A stretch of 64,000 nucleotides of DNA from Pseudomonadota bacterium (GCA_023404675.1 JAEYAW010000032.1:1-64000); one strand, 5' to 3'; counted from the stretch's first letter, positions 8,937-17,099 are shown. The notes: generated from the sequence alone by a model not told the origin. Made by a program: numbers and translations.

Positions 8937-8967
8937 GCGCTTCCGGCCGGGGTGTGGTCGGAAGCGC
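8937..8967. terminator. Hairpin between convergent genes (probable bidirectional terminator)
   Basis: A 12-bp stem (8937-8948 with 8956-8967, one G-T pair) closes a 7-nt loop between the desaturase stop at 8920 and the stop of the minus-strand gene at 8969. No long T-run is present on either strand, so termination strength is uncertain. Confidence 0.5.
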
Positions 8968-8968
8968 G

Positions 8969-9301
8969 CTAAACCGATGTGCGGTCGTTGCCGATGAGCA
9001 TGTCTCGAATGGTTGGCGGGACTGGAAATCCATAGCCGATCCATTCCTCTGTCCAGGACAGGCGTCCCGTTTGACGGGCTTCGCTACAGTAGAGTTCGGC
9101 GCCAATCATCTGGAGCGCGGTGAGCCGCGCCTGGAGGGCGTCCGCTCCCCGGGCTTCATTCGACCGGATATGATCGGGCCATTGAATGTCCCATTGACAG
9201 GCCCTTGCGGTCTGGTCATCGATTGGCCAGCTGACCCGGATTGTCACGTCGGCGTCATGACCGTCCCGGGAGACCTTGAGCGTTCGCGTCATGGCGATCA
9301 T
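8969..9301 (-). CDS. Small conserved-type hypothetical protein (DUF6968-like), partner of DUF3800 gene
   Basis: The protein is 110 residues, soluble, with no signal peptide or membrane segment. The core DALQARLTALQMIGAELYC resembles a small protein family I associate with DUF6968, but the match is from memory and weak. ATG 9301 is favoured because AGAGGG lies 8 nt upstream; ATG 9292 is the alternative. It is the second gene of a two-gene minus-strand unit, 60 bp downstream of the DUF3800 gene, and shares its lower GC and accessory setting. No function can be given. Confidence 0.6.
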   Translation of the reverse strand: MIAMTRTLKVSRDGHDADVTIRVSWPIDDQTARACQWDIQWPDHIRSNEARGADALQARLTALQMIGAELYCSEARQTGRLSWTEEWIGYGFPVPPTIRDMLIGNDRTSV

Positions 9302-9361
9302 GGCGGGTGCCCTCTGAGTTGCGGAATTGAGCGGCCGCTCGGACAGGCGCGGTTCGGCAAG

Positions 9362-10129
9362 CTAACGAAGCGAGCCCTCTCTATCCGAAGCATTAAGGCT
9401 ATGCCGGACCCACAATTCAAGATTGTCTGGTTTCCAGACTCTCTCCGTCCTCTTAATACCCAGAAGGGGCGAGCATTCGTCCCGCATCCAAGGAAACTCC
9501 TGGATGCGCTGGCGAGAACTCACTAGATGACGTCTAAAGGTCCAGGCGAGCAAGTCCGCGGCTTGCAATGGTGGAAATTTTCTATCGTCCCCGAAGATCG
9601 GCGATGCGCCGAACCTGTTTTTCTCGATCGGCGCGCCACGTACGAATGAGTTCCAAGCATCGAGAAACTGTCCCTTTCCACGGCTCTGCGAGTCAAAGAC
9701 GAACGATATCGGCCAACTGAGGTGGAGGTGTTCAGCAAACCTGAGGACATCATGCATTAAGTTGTACATCAGAAAAAAGTGTTTGTTGGTAAAGCTGTGA
9801 GGAATGCCTTGTCTCTTTACCACAATACGATCGAAGGTGCTCAAATGTAGGGCGTTAACGGAAGCTCCTTTTACATAACTGCGAATGATCCGGCCGAATC
9901 CCTCCACCTTCGCATCTCGCTCCTCTTTGGAGAAATTTCCACGCCTAAATTCTTTGGTCCTTGAGAAGGCTTCCTGCATCTTGAAATAATTGATCCGGGG
10001 CGGCGCAAGTCTGAACGTTTCCCACTCCTCAGACAGCGCAGCCCAGTTTGCAGGGGATGCAATATAGGCGGCATAGACAAGAATTGGCGGATCAGCGGAT
10101 GCGCTATCGTCCGCATATGCCTGCATCAT
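9362..10129 (-). CDS. DUF3800 domain protein (RNase H-like fold)
   Basis: This 255-residue protein has the DUF3800 layout: an N-terminal acidic motif (YADDS, Asp7 and Asp8), a mid-protein FVFDSQ strand with Asp, and a C-terminal LQAADLLAW motif. These are the acidic residues expected of an RNase H-like nuclease fold. DUF3800 proteins are widespread in accessory and mobile regions and their role is unsettled. The coding DNA is visibly less GC-rich than the flanking housekeeping genes, with AT-rich DNA upstream (10140-10270), which suggests horizontal acquisition. It appears to be co-transcribed with the small gene at 8969-9301. The start is ATG 10129, with a second ATG directly after it and no strong ribosome site. 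Confidence 0.75.
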   Translation of the reverse strand: MMQAYADDSASADPPILVYAAYIASPANWAALSEEWETFRLAPPRINYFKMQEAFSRTKEFRRGNFSKEERDAKVEGFGRIIRSYVKGASVNALHLSTFDRIVVKRQGIPHSFTNKHFFLMYNLMHDVLRFAEHLHLSWPISFVFDSQSRGKGQFLDAWNSFVRGAPIEKNRFGASPIFGDDRKFPPLQAADLLAWTFRRHLVSSRQRIQEFPWMRDECSPLLGIKRTERVWKPDNLELWVRHSLNASDREGSLR

Positions 10130-10250
10130 CCAAACTACCCCGGGGGCGCTCTAAACTAATCGGATATTATTATTGATCCCTAGACTTCTGGCTTAAACTT
10201 GCCGTGCAATCTTAAGTCAGCGGTCTCTAAAGCATCGCTTGAGATGATAT

Positions 10251-10297
10251 CTATTTTAGATTCTAAATAGAAGACCGGAGCCGAGTGCTCCGGTCTT
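10251..10297 (-). terminator. Intrinsic terminator of metY
   Basis: A perfect 11-bp stem (AAGACCGGAGC at 10271-10281 with 10287-10297, 5-nt loop) lies 23 bp past the metY stop. On the minus strand it is followed by T-rich sequence and a second, AT-rich 6-bp hairpin (10251-10270). Confidence 0.75.
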
Positions 10298-10320
10298 GGT
10301 CATAAGTACGATGTGAAGCG

Positions 10321-11601
10321 TTACTTCAGCCCCTGTTCGAGGTCGGCGATCAGGTCGTCCTTGTCCTCGATGCCGACGGAGATGCGCACCACCTCGGGGC
10401 CGGCGCCCGCCTGCGTCTTCTGCGCGTCGTCGAGTTGGGAGTGCGTCGTCGAGGCCGGATGGATGATCAGCGAGCGGGTGTCGCCGACATTGGCGAGATG
10501 TGAGAACAGCTTGACGTTCGACACCAGGCTGACGCCCGCGTCGTAGCCGCCCTTGAGTCCGAAGGTGAACACCGCGCCCGCGCCCTTCGGCGAATATTTG
10601 CGCGCCAGCGCATGATACTTGTCGTTGGGAAGCCCCGCATAGCTGACCCATGCGACCTCGGGCCGACCCGACAGCCACTCGGCGATGGCCTTGGCGTTGT
10701 CCGAATGGCGCTGGATGCGCAGCGGCAGTGTCTCGATGCCGGTCAGGATCAGGAATGCGTTGAACGGCGACAGCGCAGGGCCGAGATCGCGCAGGCCCAG
10801 CACCCGCGCGGCGATGGCGAAGGAGAAATTGCCGAACGTCTCCTGCAGTTTCAGGCCGTGATATTCCGGGCGCGGCTCGCTCAGGATCGGAAACTTGCCG
10901 GGCGTCGCCGACCAGTCGAACGTGCCGGCGTCCACGATGATGCCGCCGATCGAGTTGCCATGGCCGCCGAGAAACTTGGTCAGCGAGTGCACCACGATGT
11001 CCGCGCCGTGGTCGATGGGGCGGATCAGGTAGGGCGAGGCCAGCGTGTTGTCCACGATCAGCGGCACGCCGGCGGCGTGAGCGATCTTCGCGATGGCTTC
11101 GATGTCCGTGACGGTGCCGCCGGGATTGGCGATCGACTCGATGAAGACCGCCTTGGTTTTCGGCGTGATCGCGCGCTCGAAGGTGGCAAGGTCGTCGGTG
11201 TCGGCCCACACCACGTTCCAGCCGAAGCTCTTGAACGCGTGGCTGAACTGATTGATCGAGCCGCCATAGAGCTTGCGCGCGGCAACGAACTCGTCGCCCG
11301 GCTGAAGCAGGGCGTGGAAGACGATCACCTGGGCGGCGTGACCGGAGGCGACCGCGAGCGCTGCTGTGCCGCCTTCGAGCGCTGCGACCCGCTCCTCCAG
11401 CACCGCGTTGGTCGGGTTTCCGATGCGGGTATAGATGTTCCCGAAACTTTGCAGGCCGAACAGCGAGGCGGCGTGATCGGCATCGTTGAACACGAAGGAG
11501 GTGGTCTGATAGATCGGCGTCGCGCGCGCGCCCGTGGTCGGATCGGGTTGCGCGCCCGCGTGCACGGCCAGCGTTGCGAATCCCGGTGAGCGGTCAGCCA
11601 T
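10321..11601 (-). CDS. metY: O-acetylhomoserine sulfhydrylase (aminocarboxypropyltransferase)
   Basis: The 426-residue PLP enzyme belongs to the Cys/Met metabolism family and has the length and N-terminus (FATLAVHAGAQPDPTTGAR) of O-acetylhomoserine sulfhydrylases. These make homocysteine from O-acetylhomoserine and sulfide (direct sulfhydrylation) for methionine synthesis. The PLP lysine is Lys209 in HSLTKFLGGHG, and the YGGSINQF segment and the R-I-G-N-P-T loop (TRIGNPTNAVLEERVAALEGG region) are conserved. ATG 11601 has a perfect GGAGGA ribosome site. The start is certain; the frame open further upstream is not used. A CoA-binding protein gene lies upstream on the same strand, a pairing I recall from other alphaproteobacteria. 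Confidence 0.93.
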   Translation of the reverse strand: MADRSPGFATLAVHAGAQPDPTTGARATPIYQTTSFVFNDADHAASLFGLQSFGNIYTRIGNPTNAVLEERVAALEGGTAALAVASGHAAQVIVFHALLQPGDEFVAARKLYGGSINQFSHAFKSFGWNVVWADTDDLATFERAITPKTKAVFIESIANPGGTVTDIEAIAKIAHAAGVPLIVDNTLASPYLIRPIDHGADIVVHSLTKFLGGHGNSIGGIIVDAGTFDWSATPGKFPILSEPRPEYHGLKLQETFGNFSFAIAARVLGLRDLGPALSPFNAFLILTGIETLPLRIQRHSDNAKAIAEWLSGRPEVAWVSYAGLPNDKYHALARKYSPKGAGAVFTFGLKGGYDAGVSLVSNVKLFSHLANVGDTRSLIIHPASTTHSQLDDAQKTQAGAGPEVVRISVGIEDKDDLIADLEQGLK

Positions 11602-11792
11602 GTTTCCTCCGTTTTGAAAGCTGCCTTTGAAAAGGGGCGGCATGCTTGATCGGCGAAGGCGGCGCGTCAAGCCATGCGGAGTGCGCCGCACGAATTCGGC
11701 AGAAGTCGATTGCGAAATCTCGCGGACCCGGAATGTTTTTTTGCCAGGGCCATCGGTTGTGAAAAGCCCTTGCTCTCCGCGACGATGCGCGT

Positions 11793-12374
11793 TCAGCTCG
11801 CTTCGCCATCCTTGGCGTTACGGTTCGCGCTGGCAAGCGCACCACCACCGAGGCTCTGGCGCTGCAGTGACAGCTGCTGACCGCGGATCGGGGCCGGGGC
11901 GCGCTTTGAACTGAGCGTGCGCGAGTTGACGCCCATCCACGAGATTTCCGAGGACAGCCGGCCGTACTCGATTTTCGGACAGCGGTTCATCACCACCCTG
12001 ACCCCGGCGGCTTCCGCTTTTGCTGCCGCTTCGTCGTTGCGGACGGTGAGCTGCATCCAGATCACCTTCGGCAGCGGCGAGAGCGTCAGCGCCTCGTCGA
12101 CGATCTTCGCCGCGTCGTTCGAGTTGCGGAAGATGTCCACCATGTCGATCGGGCGGTCGATCTCGCTCAGCGAACGGACAAACGGCTTGCCCAGCAGCGA
12201 TTTTCCGACCTGCCCCGGGTTGACCGGGATCATGTCGTAGCCGCGCTCGTGCAGATACTTGAACACGAAATAGCTCGGCCGCACGTTGAGCGGCGACGCG
12301 CCGACCAGCGCGATGGTCTTCACCTCGCTGAGGATCGCGCGGATGTAGTCGTCGGAATAGCTGTCGTGATTCAT
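11793..12374 (-). CDS. CoA-binding domain protein (YccU-like Rossmann fold)
   Basis: This 193-residue protein is a single CoA_binding_2 Rossmann domain: IALVGASPLNVRPSYFVFKY is the nucleotide-binding turn, followed by GYDMIPVNPGQ and the C-terminal half VWMQLTVRNDEAAAKAEAAGV with the catalytic-looking Cys in VVMNRCPKIEY. The family is widespread and may bind CoA or acyl-CoA; its cellular job is not settled. After residue 150 there is an extra polar tail of about 35 residues. ATG 12374 (MNHDSYSDDY) fits the usual family start better than the in-frame ATGs at 12383 and 12398. It is 191 bp upstream of metY on the same strand. Confidence 0.8.
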   Translation of the reverse strand: MNHDSYSDDYIRAILSEVKTIALVGASPLNVRPSYFVFKYLHERGYDMIPVNPGQVGKSLLGKPFVRSLSEIDRPIDMVDIFRNSNDAAKIVDEALTLSPLPKVIWMQLTVRNDEAAAKAEAAGVRVVMNRCPKIEYGRLSSEISWMGVNSRTLSSKRAPAPIRGQQLSLQRQSLGGGALASANRNAKDGEAS

Positions 12375-12424
12375 GCCTGTCATCCGCTTCTGGAGCATTC
12401 AAGTTCGAATGGACTGCTGTGGTC

Positions 12425-12530
12425 CTCACCTCTCCCCGCCGGGGAGGTCGGATCGCGCCAAGCGATCCGGGTGAGGGGAGTTCTCATCGAAAGATTTGAT
12501 CCCCTCACTCCAGCCCTCTCCCAATGGGAG
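12425..12530. repeat. Intergenic palindromic repeat (REP-like), copy 1
   Basis: The stretch holds nested inverted repeats: CTCCCC/GGGGAG around 12431-12446, GGATCG/CGATCC around 12450-12468, and outer CCTCAC/GTGAGG arms. A second partial unit begins at 12500 (CCCCTCACT, CCCTCTCCCA). Overall design and arm sequences match the copy at 15084-15130. It resembles short dispersed palindromes common in Bradyrhizobium-type genomes, known from the literature to lie between genes. Confidence 0.65.
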
Positions 12531-12576
12531 TGTTCAGCATGGCTTGACAGGCGCTTTCATGAAAGCGCGAAGCCCC

Positions 12577-13404
12577 CTAGCGGTCCTCCCACATCGGCGG
12601 GCGCTTGTCGATGAAGGCGCAGATGCCCTCGCTGGCGTCGCGCGCCATCATGTTCTCCGTCATCACCTGCGCCGCGTAGCGATAGGCGTCGGCGAGATTC
12701 ATCTCTGCCTGACGATAGAACGCCTCCTTGCCGACCTTGAGCGTGTAGGCGGACTTGGCTGCGATCCGCTGCGCCAGCGCGATGGCGGCCGCGCGCTCCT
12801 CGCCGTGAGCGACGACTGTATTGACGAGCCCGAGCTCGCGCGCGGTATTCGCAGGGACCGGCTCGCCGGTCAGCAGCATGTGCATGGCGTGCTTGCGCGG
12901 CACGTTGCGCGACAGCGCCACCATCGGCGTCGAGCAGAACAGGCCGATATCGACGCCCGGCGTTGCGAACAGCGCGCGCTCGGAGGCGACCGCGAGATCG
13001 CAGCTCGCGACGAGCTGGCAGCCCGCCGCCGTCGCCATGCCTTGCACGGCCGCGATCACGGGCTTCGGCAGATGCACGATGGCCTGCATCATTTCGCTGC
13101 ACGAAGTCATGAGCTGCGCGAAGTAGGCGCGCCCGCCGTCGGCGTCAGTCCGCCGCGCCGTCAGTTCCTTCAGGTCGTGCCCCGCCGAGAACACAGTGCC
13201 CGCTGCGGCGATCACTACGGCACGGACGTCGCGGTCGTCCGCGAGGGCGCGCAGTTCCTCGTGCAGGGCGCGGATCAGGTCTTCGGACAGGCTGTTGCGG
13301 GCTTGCGGGCGATTGAGGGTGAGGACCGCGACGGAGCCGGCCGCGTCCCGAAGCAGGACCGGCGACGTGTCCGGGTGGTTTGCCTTCGCCGCCTGATGTG
13401 TCAT
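12577..13404 (-). CDS. Enoyl-CoA hydratase/isomerase family protein
   Basis: This 275-residue crotonase-fold enzyme has the oxyanion-hole segment SAGHDLKEL (residues near 70-80) and the second CoA/oxyanion region AAVQGMATAAGCQLVASCDL. The catalytic Glu positions of classical hydratases are not both obvious: the segment after GCQL reads VASCDLAVAS and FATPGVDIGLFC. This composition is typical of the EchA-like group of mixed function, so hydration is likely but not certain. The start is ATG 13404. It is divergent from a PaaI-type thioesterase 76 bp away, which suggests a small acyl-CoA metabolism locus. Confidence 0.85.
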   Translation of the reverse strand: MTHQAAKANHPDTSPVLLRDAAGSVAVLTLNRPQARNSLSEDLIRALHEELRALADDRDVRAVVIAAAGTVFSAGHDLKELTARRTDADGGRAYFAQLMTSCSEMMQAIVHLPKPVIAAVQGMATAAGCQLVASCDLAVASERALFATPGVDIGLFCSTPMVALSRNVPRKHAMHMLLTGEPVPANTARELGLVNTVVAHGEERAAAIALAQRIAAKSAYTLKVGKEAFYRQAEMNLADAYRYAAQVMTENMMARDASEGICAFIDKRPPMWEDR

Positions 13405-13479
13405 GGGTTTGTCCGCTGGATGACAGTTTCCGCCGTAAGTGGCACGAACATAGCGAGACACAGGGAGGGGACAAGGGGA

Positions 13480-13908
13480 ATGACCGGGGCGAAAATGAGC
13501 GTTGCGGATCTCGAAGCCTTTCTGCAAGTGGAGTTTCCGCAGGCGCTGGGTGCGGGCGATATTTCGATCGAGACTGCGGACGGCCAGACCTGCCTGCTGC
13601 GTCAGAAATTCAGCGAGCGGATGCTGCGTCCGGGCGGCACGGTCTCGGGGCCGACGCTGATGTCGCTGGCGGACCTTGCCATGTACGTCGTGCTGCTGTC
13701 GGCCATCGGGCCGATCGGGCTCGCGGTGACGACCAGCCTCAACATCAATTTCCTGCGCAAGGGCCAGAGCGGGCAGGACATTCTGGCGGCTGCGAAGCTG
13801 ATGAAGCTCGGCAAGCGGCTGGCGGTGGGCGAGGTCTCCCTGCTGTCGGGCTCCTCGCCGGACCCGATTGCCCACGTCACCTCCACCTATTCCATTCCCG
13901 TTGCATAG
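13480..13908 (+). CDS. PaaI-type hotdog thioesterase
   Basis: The 142-residue product has the hotdog-fold signature of PaaI thioesterases: GGTVSGPTLMSLADLAMYVVLLS, where Asp lies on the long helix, then LAVTTSLNINFLRKGQSGQDI and VGEVSLLSG. These enzymes hydrolyse short-chain or aromatic acyl-CoA esters. ATG 13480 is preceded by GGGAGGGG; ATG 13495 is a reasonable alternative and would remove five residues. It is divergent from the enoyl-CoA hydratase gene, so both may act on the same CoA-ester pool. The natural substrate is unknown. Confidence 0.82.
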   Translation: MTGAKMSVADLEAFLQVEFPQALGAGDISIETADGQTCLLRQKFSERMLRPGGTVSGPTLMSLADLAMYVVLLSAIGPIGLAVTTSLNINFLRKGQSGQDILAAAKLMKLGKRLAVGEVSLLSGSSPDPIAHVTSTYSIPVA

Positions 13909-13980
13909 GAATTTTGTAGGTATCAAAATACCATATTTGTAACCAATTGATTTTCATGAGATAAATTTGCGTCTGCGGCA

Positions 13981-14009
13981 TTGACTGTGCACGCATCGAT
14001 CTCTAGAAC
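13981..14009 (+). promoter_or_regulatory. Sigma-70-type promoter for rplM-rpsI
   Basis: TTGACT at 13981-13986 and TAGAAC at 14004-14009 are 17 bp apart, a good vegetative promoter match. Transcription would start near 14016, giving a 5' leader of about 44 nt before rplM. The AT-rich DNA just upstream (13910-13970) would suit strong expression. Confidence 0.6.
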
Positions 14010-14059
14010 GGCGCGCAACCGGACGCATTGCGCCGGAATCCTTTTTCACGGACATCCTC

Positions 14060-14524
14060 ATGAAAACCTTTTCGGCAAAGCCTGCCGAGGTCACGAAGAA
14101 GTGGGTTGTGATCGACGCCAAGGGTCTGGTCGTCGGCCGCCTCGCTTCGCTGGTCTCGATGCGCCTGCGCGGCAAGCACCTTCCGACCTATACGCCCCAC
14201 GTCGATTGCGGCGATCATGTCATCGTCATCAATGCGGCCCAGGTGGTGCTGACGGGCCGCAAGCGTGACAACAAGGTCTACTATCACCACACCGGCTTCA
14301 TCGGTGGCATCAAGGAGCGCACCGCCAAGTCGATCCTCGAAGGCCGCTTCCCGGAGCGCGTCGTCGAGAAGGCGGTGGAGCGCATGATCCCGCGCGGTCC
14401 GCTCGGCCGCAAGCAGATGGGCAACCTGCGCGTCTACGGCGGTGCGGATCATCCGCATGAAGCTCAGCAGCCCGAAGCGCTCGACGTTGCATCCCTGAAC
14501 CGCAAGAACACGAGGGCCGCGTAA
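14060..14524 (+). CDS. rplM: Large-subunit ribosomal protein uL13
   Basis: The 154-residue protein is full length L13. Recognisable blocks are KWVVIDAKGLVVGRLAS at residues 14-30, the HVDCGDHVIVINA segment, the YYHHTGFIGGIK stretch, and the MIPRGPLGRKQMGNLRVYGG block near the C-terminus. L13 is an early-assembling 23S rRNA-binding protein. The gene overlaps rpsI by one base (TAATG), so the two are translationally coupled, as in nearly all bacteria. Confidence 0.98.
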   Translation: MKTFSAKPAEVTKKWVVIDAKGLVVGRLASLVSMRLRGKHLPTYTPHVDCGDHVIVINAAQVVLTGRKRDNKVYYHHTGFIGGIKERTAKSILEGRFPERVVEKAVERMIPRGPLGRKQMGNLRVYGGADHPHEAQQPEALDVASLNRKNTRAA

Positions 14525-15006
14525 TGGCCGAGACCATTCAATCGCTGGACCAGCTTTCCGCCCTGAAGGGCGCGGTCTCCGCGTCCGATGCGCCGACCTA
14601 CGAGAAGAAGGTCGACAAGCAGGGCCGCGCCTATGCCACTGGCAAGCGCAAGGACGCGGTCGCCCGCGTCTGGATCAAGCCGGGCGCCGGCAAGATCATC
14701 GTCAACACCCGCGAGGTCGAAACCTATTTCGCGCGCCCGGTGCTGCGCATGCTGATCCAGCAGCCGCTGGTCGCGGCTGCCCGTCAGGATCAGTACGACG
14801 TGGTCTGCACGGTCGCCGGCGGTGGCCTGTCCGGTCAGGCGGGCGCGGTGCGTCACGGCATCTCGAAGGCGCTGACGCATTTCGAGCCGGAACTGCGCAG
14901 CGTTCTGAAGAAGGGCGGCTTCCTGACTCGCGACTCGCGTGTCGTCGAACGCAAGAAGTACGGCAAGGCGAAGGCCCGCCGCAGCTTCCAGTTCTCGAAG
15001 CGCTGA
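14524..15006 (+). CDS. rpsI: Small-subunit ribosomal protein uS9
   Basis: The 160-residue protein has an N-terminal extension of about 30 residues typical of alphaproteobacterial S9. The S9 core follows: YATGKRKDAVARVWIKPG, the VAGGGLSGQAGAVRHGISKAL block, and the C-terminal DSRVVERKKYGKAKARRSFQFSKR tail, whose final basic residues contact P-site tRNA. It shares a transcript with rplM and ends just before a strong intrinsic terminator. Confidence 0.98.
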   Translation: MAETIQSLDQLSALKGAVSASDAPTYEKKVDKQGRAYATGKRKDAVARVWIKPGAGKIIVNTREVETYFARPVLRMLIQQPLVAAARQDQYDVVCTVAGGGLSGQAGAVRHGISKALTHFEPELRSVLKKGGFLTRDSRVVERKKYGKAKARRSFQFSKR

Positions 15007-15040
15007 TTTTTCAAGGCGTCGTCACGCGACTTACGCTATC

Positions 15041-15070
15041 AAGGGCGCCCATCGGGCGCCCTTTTCTTTT
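15041..15070 (+). terminator. Rho-independent terminator of rplM-rpsI
   Basis: A perfect 10-bp GC-rich stem (15041-15050 with 15054-15063, 3-nt loop) is followed directly by the T-rich run TTTCTTTT, 35 bp after the rpsI stop codon. Confidence 0.92.
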
Positions 15071-15083
15071 GGGGCCGCTGACT

Positions 15084-15130
15084 TCACCTCTCCCCTGCGG
15101 GGAGAGGCCGGCGCGGAGCGCCGATGAGGG
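15084..15130. repeat. Intergenic palindromic repeat (REP-like), copy 2
   Basis: CTCTCCCC at 15088-15095 pairs with GGGGAGAG at 15099-15106. A second small stem, CGGCGC/GCGCCG, follows, and the unit ends in GATGAGGGG. It shares design and sequence with the repeat at 12425-12530 and lies just past the rpsI terminator. Confidence 0.65.
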
Positions 15131-15225
15131 GCGGGAATCTTATCGTGAAGCGGGCCCATGGGTTTGACCGGGATGGTACCGGTACGCGTGCAGGAAACGC
15201 GTCAATTCAGAAGCGGGAGGACATT

Positions 15226-15516
15226 ATGATCACCGAGATCGCACAAATCGATGTGAAGGAAGGCTGCGAGGCCGCGTTCGAGGCGGCGTTCGCGAAGGCG
15301 CGGGATCTGTTCGGCGTGTCGAAGGGTTTCCACGGCTTCGAACTGCATCGTTCGATCGAGAAGCCGCAGCGCTACCGGCTGCTGGTGAAGTGGGAAACGC
15401 TGGAGAATCACACCGTGGATTTCCGCGGCTCCGAGCAGTTCACCCAGTGGCGCGCACTCGTCGGCCCGTTCTTCGCGAGCCCGCCCGAGGTCGAGCATAC
15501 GCAGACGGTAGCCTGA
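15226..15516 (+). CDS. Antibiotic biosynthesis monooxygenase (ABM) fold protein
   Basis: This 96-residue protein has the dimeric alpha+beta-barrel (ABM) pattern: MITEIAQIDVKEGCEAAFEAAF as the first strand and helix, GFHGFELHRSIEKPQRYRLLVKW in the centre, and HTVDFRGSEQFTQWRALVGPFF with the conserved FRGS-type end. Family members include heme- or flavin-free monooxygenases and many proteins of unknown role. A strong GGGAGG ribosome site lies at 15215-15220, before ATG 15226. No partner gene indicates the substrate. Confidence 0.8.
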   Translation: MITEIAQIDVKEGCEAAFEAAFAKARDLFGVSKGFHGFELHRSIEKPQRYRLLVKWETLENHTVDFRGSEQFTQWRALVGPFFASPPEVEHTQTVA

Positions 15517-15534
15517 CATTTTCCGCAGGCGGCG

Positions 15535-15561
15535 GCGATCGCGGCGGGTCGGCGCGATCGC
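15535..15561. terminator. Hairpin between convergent genes
   Basis: Two copies of the self-complementary octamer GCGATCGC (15535-15542 and 15554-15561) can form an 8-bp stem with an 11-nt loop between the ABM gene (stop 15516) and the transporter gene (stop 15568). There is no T-run, so this is a tentative terminator. Confidence 0.4.
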
Positions 15562-15567
15562 AAGCAC

Positions 15568-16716
15568 TCAAGCCGCGCGCGCCTCGCTCTCCGGCGGGTC
15601 CATTTCCGCATAGACGTGGCGCAGCACCACCTTGATGATCGCGATGAGGGGAAGGGCCAGCGCCAGTCCCCACAGTCCGAACAGCACGCCGAGGAAAATC
15701 TGCGCGCCGAACAGCGTGGCGGGCGGAATGTCGATGGCCTGCCGCTGGATCAGCGGGGTGAGCACGTTGCCTTCAAGGAACTGCACCAGCAGATAGAGGC
15801 CGAACGAACTGGCCACGGCGGCCCATCCCGAGCCGAGGCTGGCGAGGATGATGATCGCGCCTGACATCACCGCGCCGACGGTCGGGATGAAGGACAGCAG
15901 CCCCGCCTGCGCGCCCAGCACCAGCGCGCCGGGAATGCCGATGATCGACAGGCCGATCCAGACCACCGCGAAGATCGACAGCATCGTCAGCAACTGGCCG
16001 AGCAGCCAGCGGCGCAGCGATTCGCCGAGGTCGTTCATCACCTCCCGCGTCTTCCGCTTGTAGCGGCGCAGAACGAAGCTCTGCAATCCGTCCGAATAGA
16101 CTTTCGGCTGGGCCGCCAGCATCACCCCCAGAAACAGGATGATGAAGATGTTGCTGAAGCCTTCGAAGATTCCGACCACGATCTTCAGCGTCGGCCCGAG
16201 AATGGCACCAGTCGAACTGGCGATGGTGCCGGCGCTCGGAAAGTTGGATGTCCCGGGCCCTCTGGCCTCTCCGATCCGCGTCGCGGTGTCCGTGGAGGAG
16301 CCGGTTGGCGTCGAGAGATCGAAGTTGAAGACGCTGGTATCGACGCCGCGCTGCTCCAGAAACTCTTTGACGGTGCCGATCTGGGATTTGATCGTGGCGC
16401 TGAGTGCGCTGGCCTGCTGGGCGATGGTCGCGCCGCCCAGCACGATGATGCCCACGATCATCGCGGTGAGCAGCAGGCAGACGATGACGAGCCGCAGGGC
16501 GTGAGGTCCTCCGATCACCCGGCCGAGCAGGTCGGTCAGGGCGTTCAGGAAGACGCCGAACAGGATGCCTGCAAACATCATGAGCAGCGTCGTGGCCGAA
16601 TACCATGTCAGCCACAGCAGCGCGGCGAAAGCGACGACGCAGATGCCGCCGGCCGCGATGTCGCGCCAGCTGCGGTTGATCAGCGAAGTGGAGGAGGGAC
16701 CGTGGACGGCGGACAT
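15568..16716 (-). CDS. AI-2E family transporter (PerM/YdiK-like)
   Basis: The 382-residue polytopic protein matches the AI-2E/PerM family. It has two N-terminal helices (IAAGGICVVAFAALLWLTWY region), then a conserved pair including LVIVCLLLTAMIVGIIVLGG, a soluble periplasmic-type segment, and a C-terminal bundle with the signature GIPGALVLGAQAGLLSFIPTVGA. The name is historic; many members transport other ions or act as antiporters, so quorum-signal export should not be assumed. A Ser/Thr-rich insert (STPTGSSTDTATR) sits in the soluble segment. The start is ATG 16716. It is convergent with the ABM gene. Confidence 0.88.
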   Translation of the reverse strand: MSAVHGPSSTSLINRSWRDIAAGGICVVAFAALLWLTWYSATTLLMMFAGILFGVFLNALTDLLGRVIGGPHALRLVIVCLLLTAMIVGIIVLGGATIAQQASALSATIKSQIGTVKEFLEQRGVDTSVFNFDLSTPTGSSTDTATRIGEARGPGTSNFPSAGTIASSTGAILGPTLKIVVGIFEGFSNIFIILFLGVMLAAQPKVYSDGLQSFVLRRYKRKTREVMNDLGESLRRWLLGQLLTMLSIFAVVWIGLSIIGIPGALVLGAQAGLLSFIPTVGAVMSGAIIILASLGSGWAAVASSFGLYLLVQFLEGNVLTPLIQRQAIDIPPATLFGAQIFLGVLFGLWGLALALPLIAIIKVVLRHVYAEMDPPESEARAA

Positions 16717-17073
16717 CGAGGAACCTTCATGCGATTCAGGGATGCCGGGCTGGCGCGTCGCAGTTGGCTGCGTCGCCCGTTTCCACGGCAGGCCCCGGCA
16801 GCAGCGCGAAGCCTGCTCCGTTTGTGGCTGATCCTGCGGGCGCGATCAACCGCCTCGTATGCTGGCGGGGCCGGGCGGACCAATCCGTCTGCCCGTCGCC
16901 CCGCTTACCGCACGTTCGGGTGGCGGACGGCAATTCGGGAACGGGGACCCGACGATAAAGTTTCGGGCCGGAACAGCCCGCCATATCTGGAGGCGCCCGG
17001 CACCGGGCTTGGGTCCTGGACGAGGCCTGCACCCGCAAACGCCTGGCCCAAAAGGACTGGCCCAAGACGAAAA
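16717..17073. other. Gene-free intergenic stretch upstream of the transporter gene
   Basis: No convincing coding region on either strand. The frames open here encode Arg/Pro/Gly-rich peptides with no ribosome site, as expected from high-GC DNA. The left part should contain the promoter of the AI-2E-type gene, but I see no clear -35/-10 pair. The right end meets the glnA terminator. Confidence 0.5.
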
Positions 17074-17099
17074 GGGGGCGCACCCTGCGGCGCGCCCCC
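17074..17099 (-). terminator. Rho-independent terminator of glnA
   Basis: GGGGGCGC at 17074-17081 pairs with GCGCCCCC at 17092-17099. On the minus strand the stem is followed by TTTTCG. It lies 26 bp past the glnA stop codon. Confidence 0.8.
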
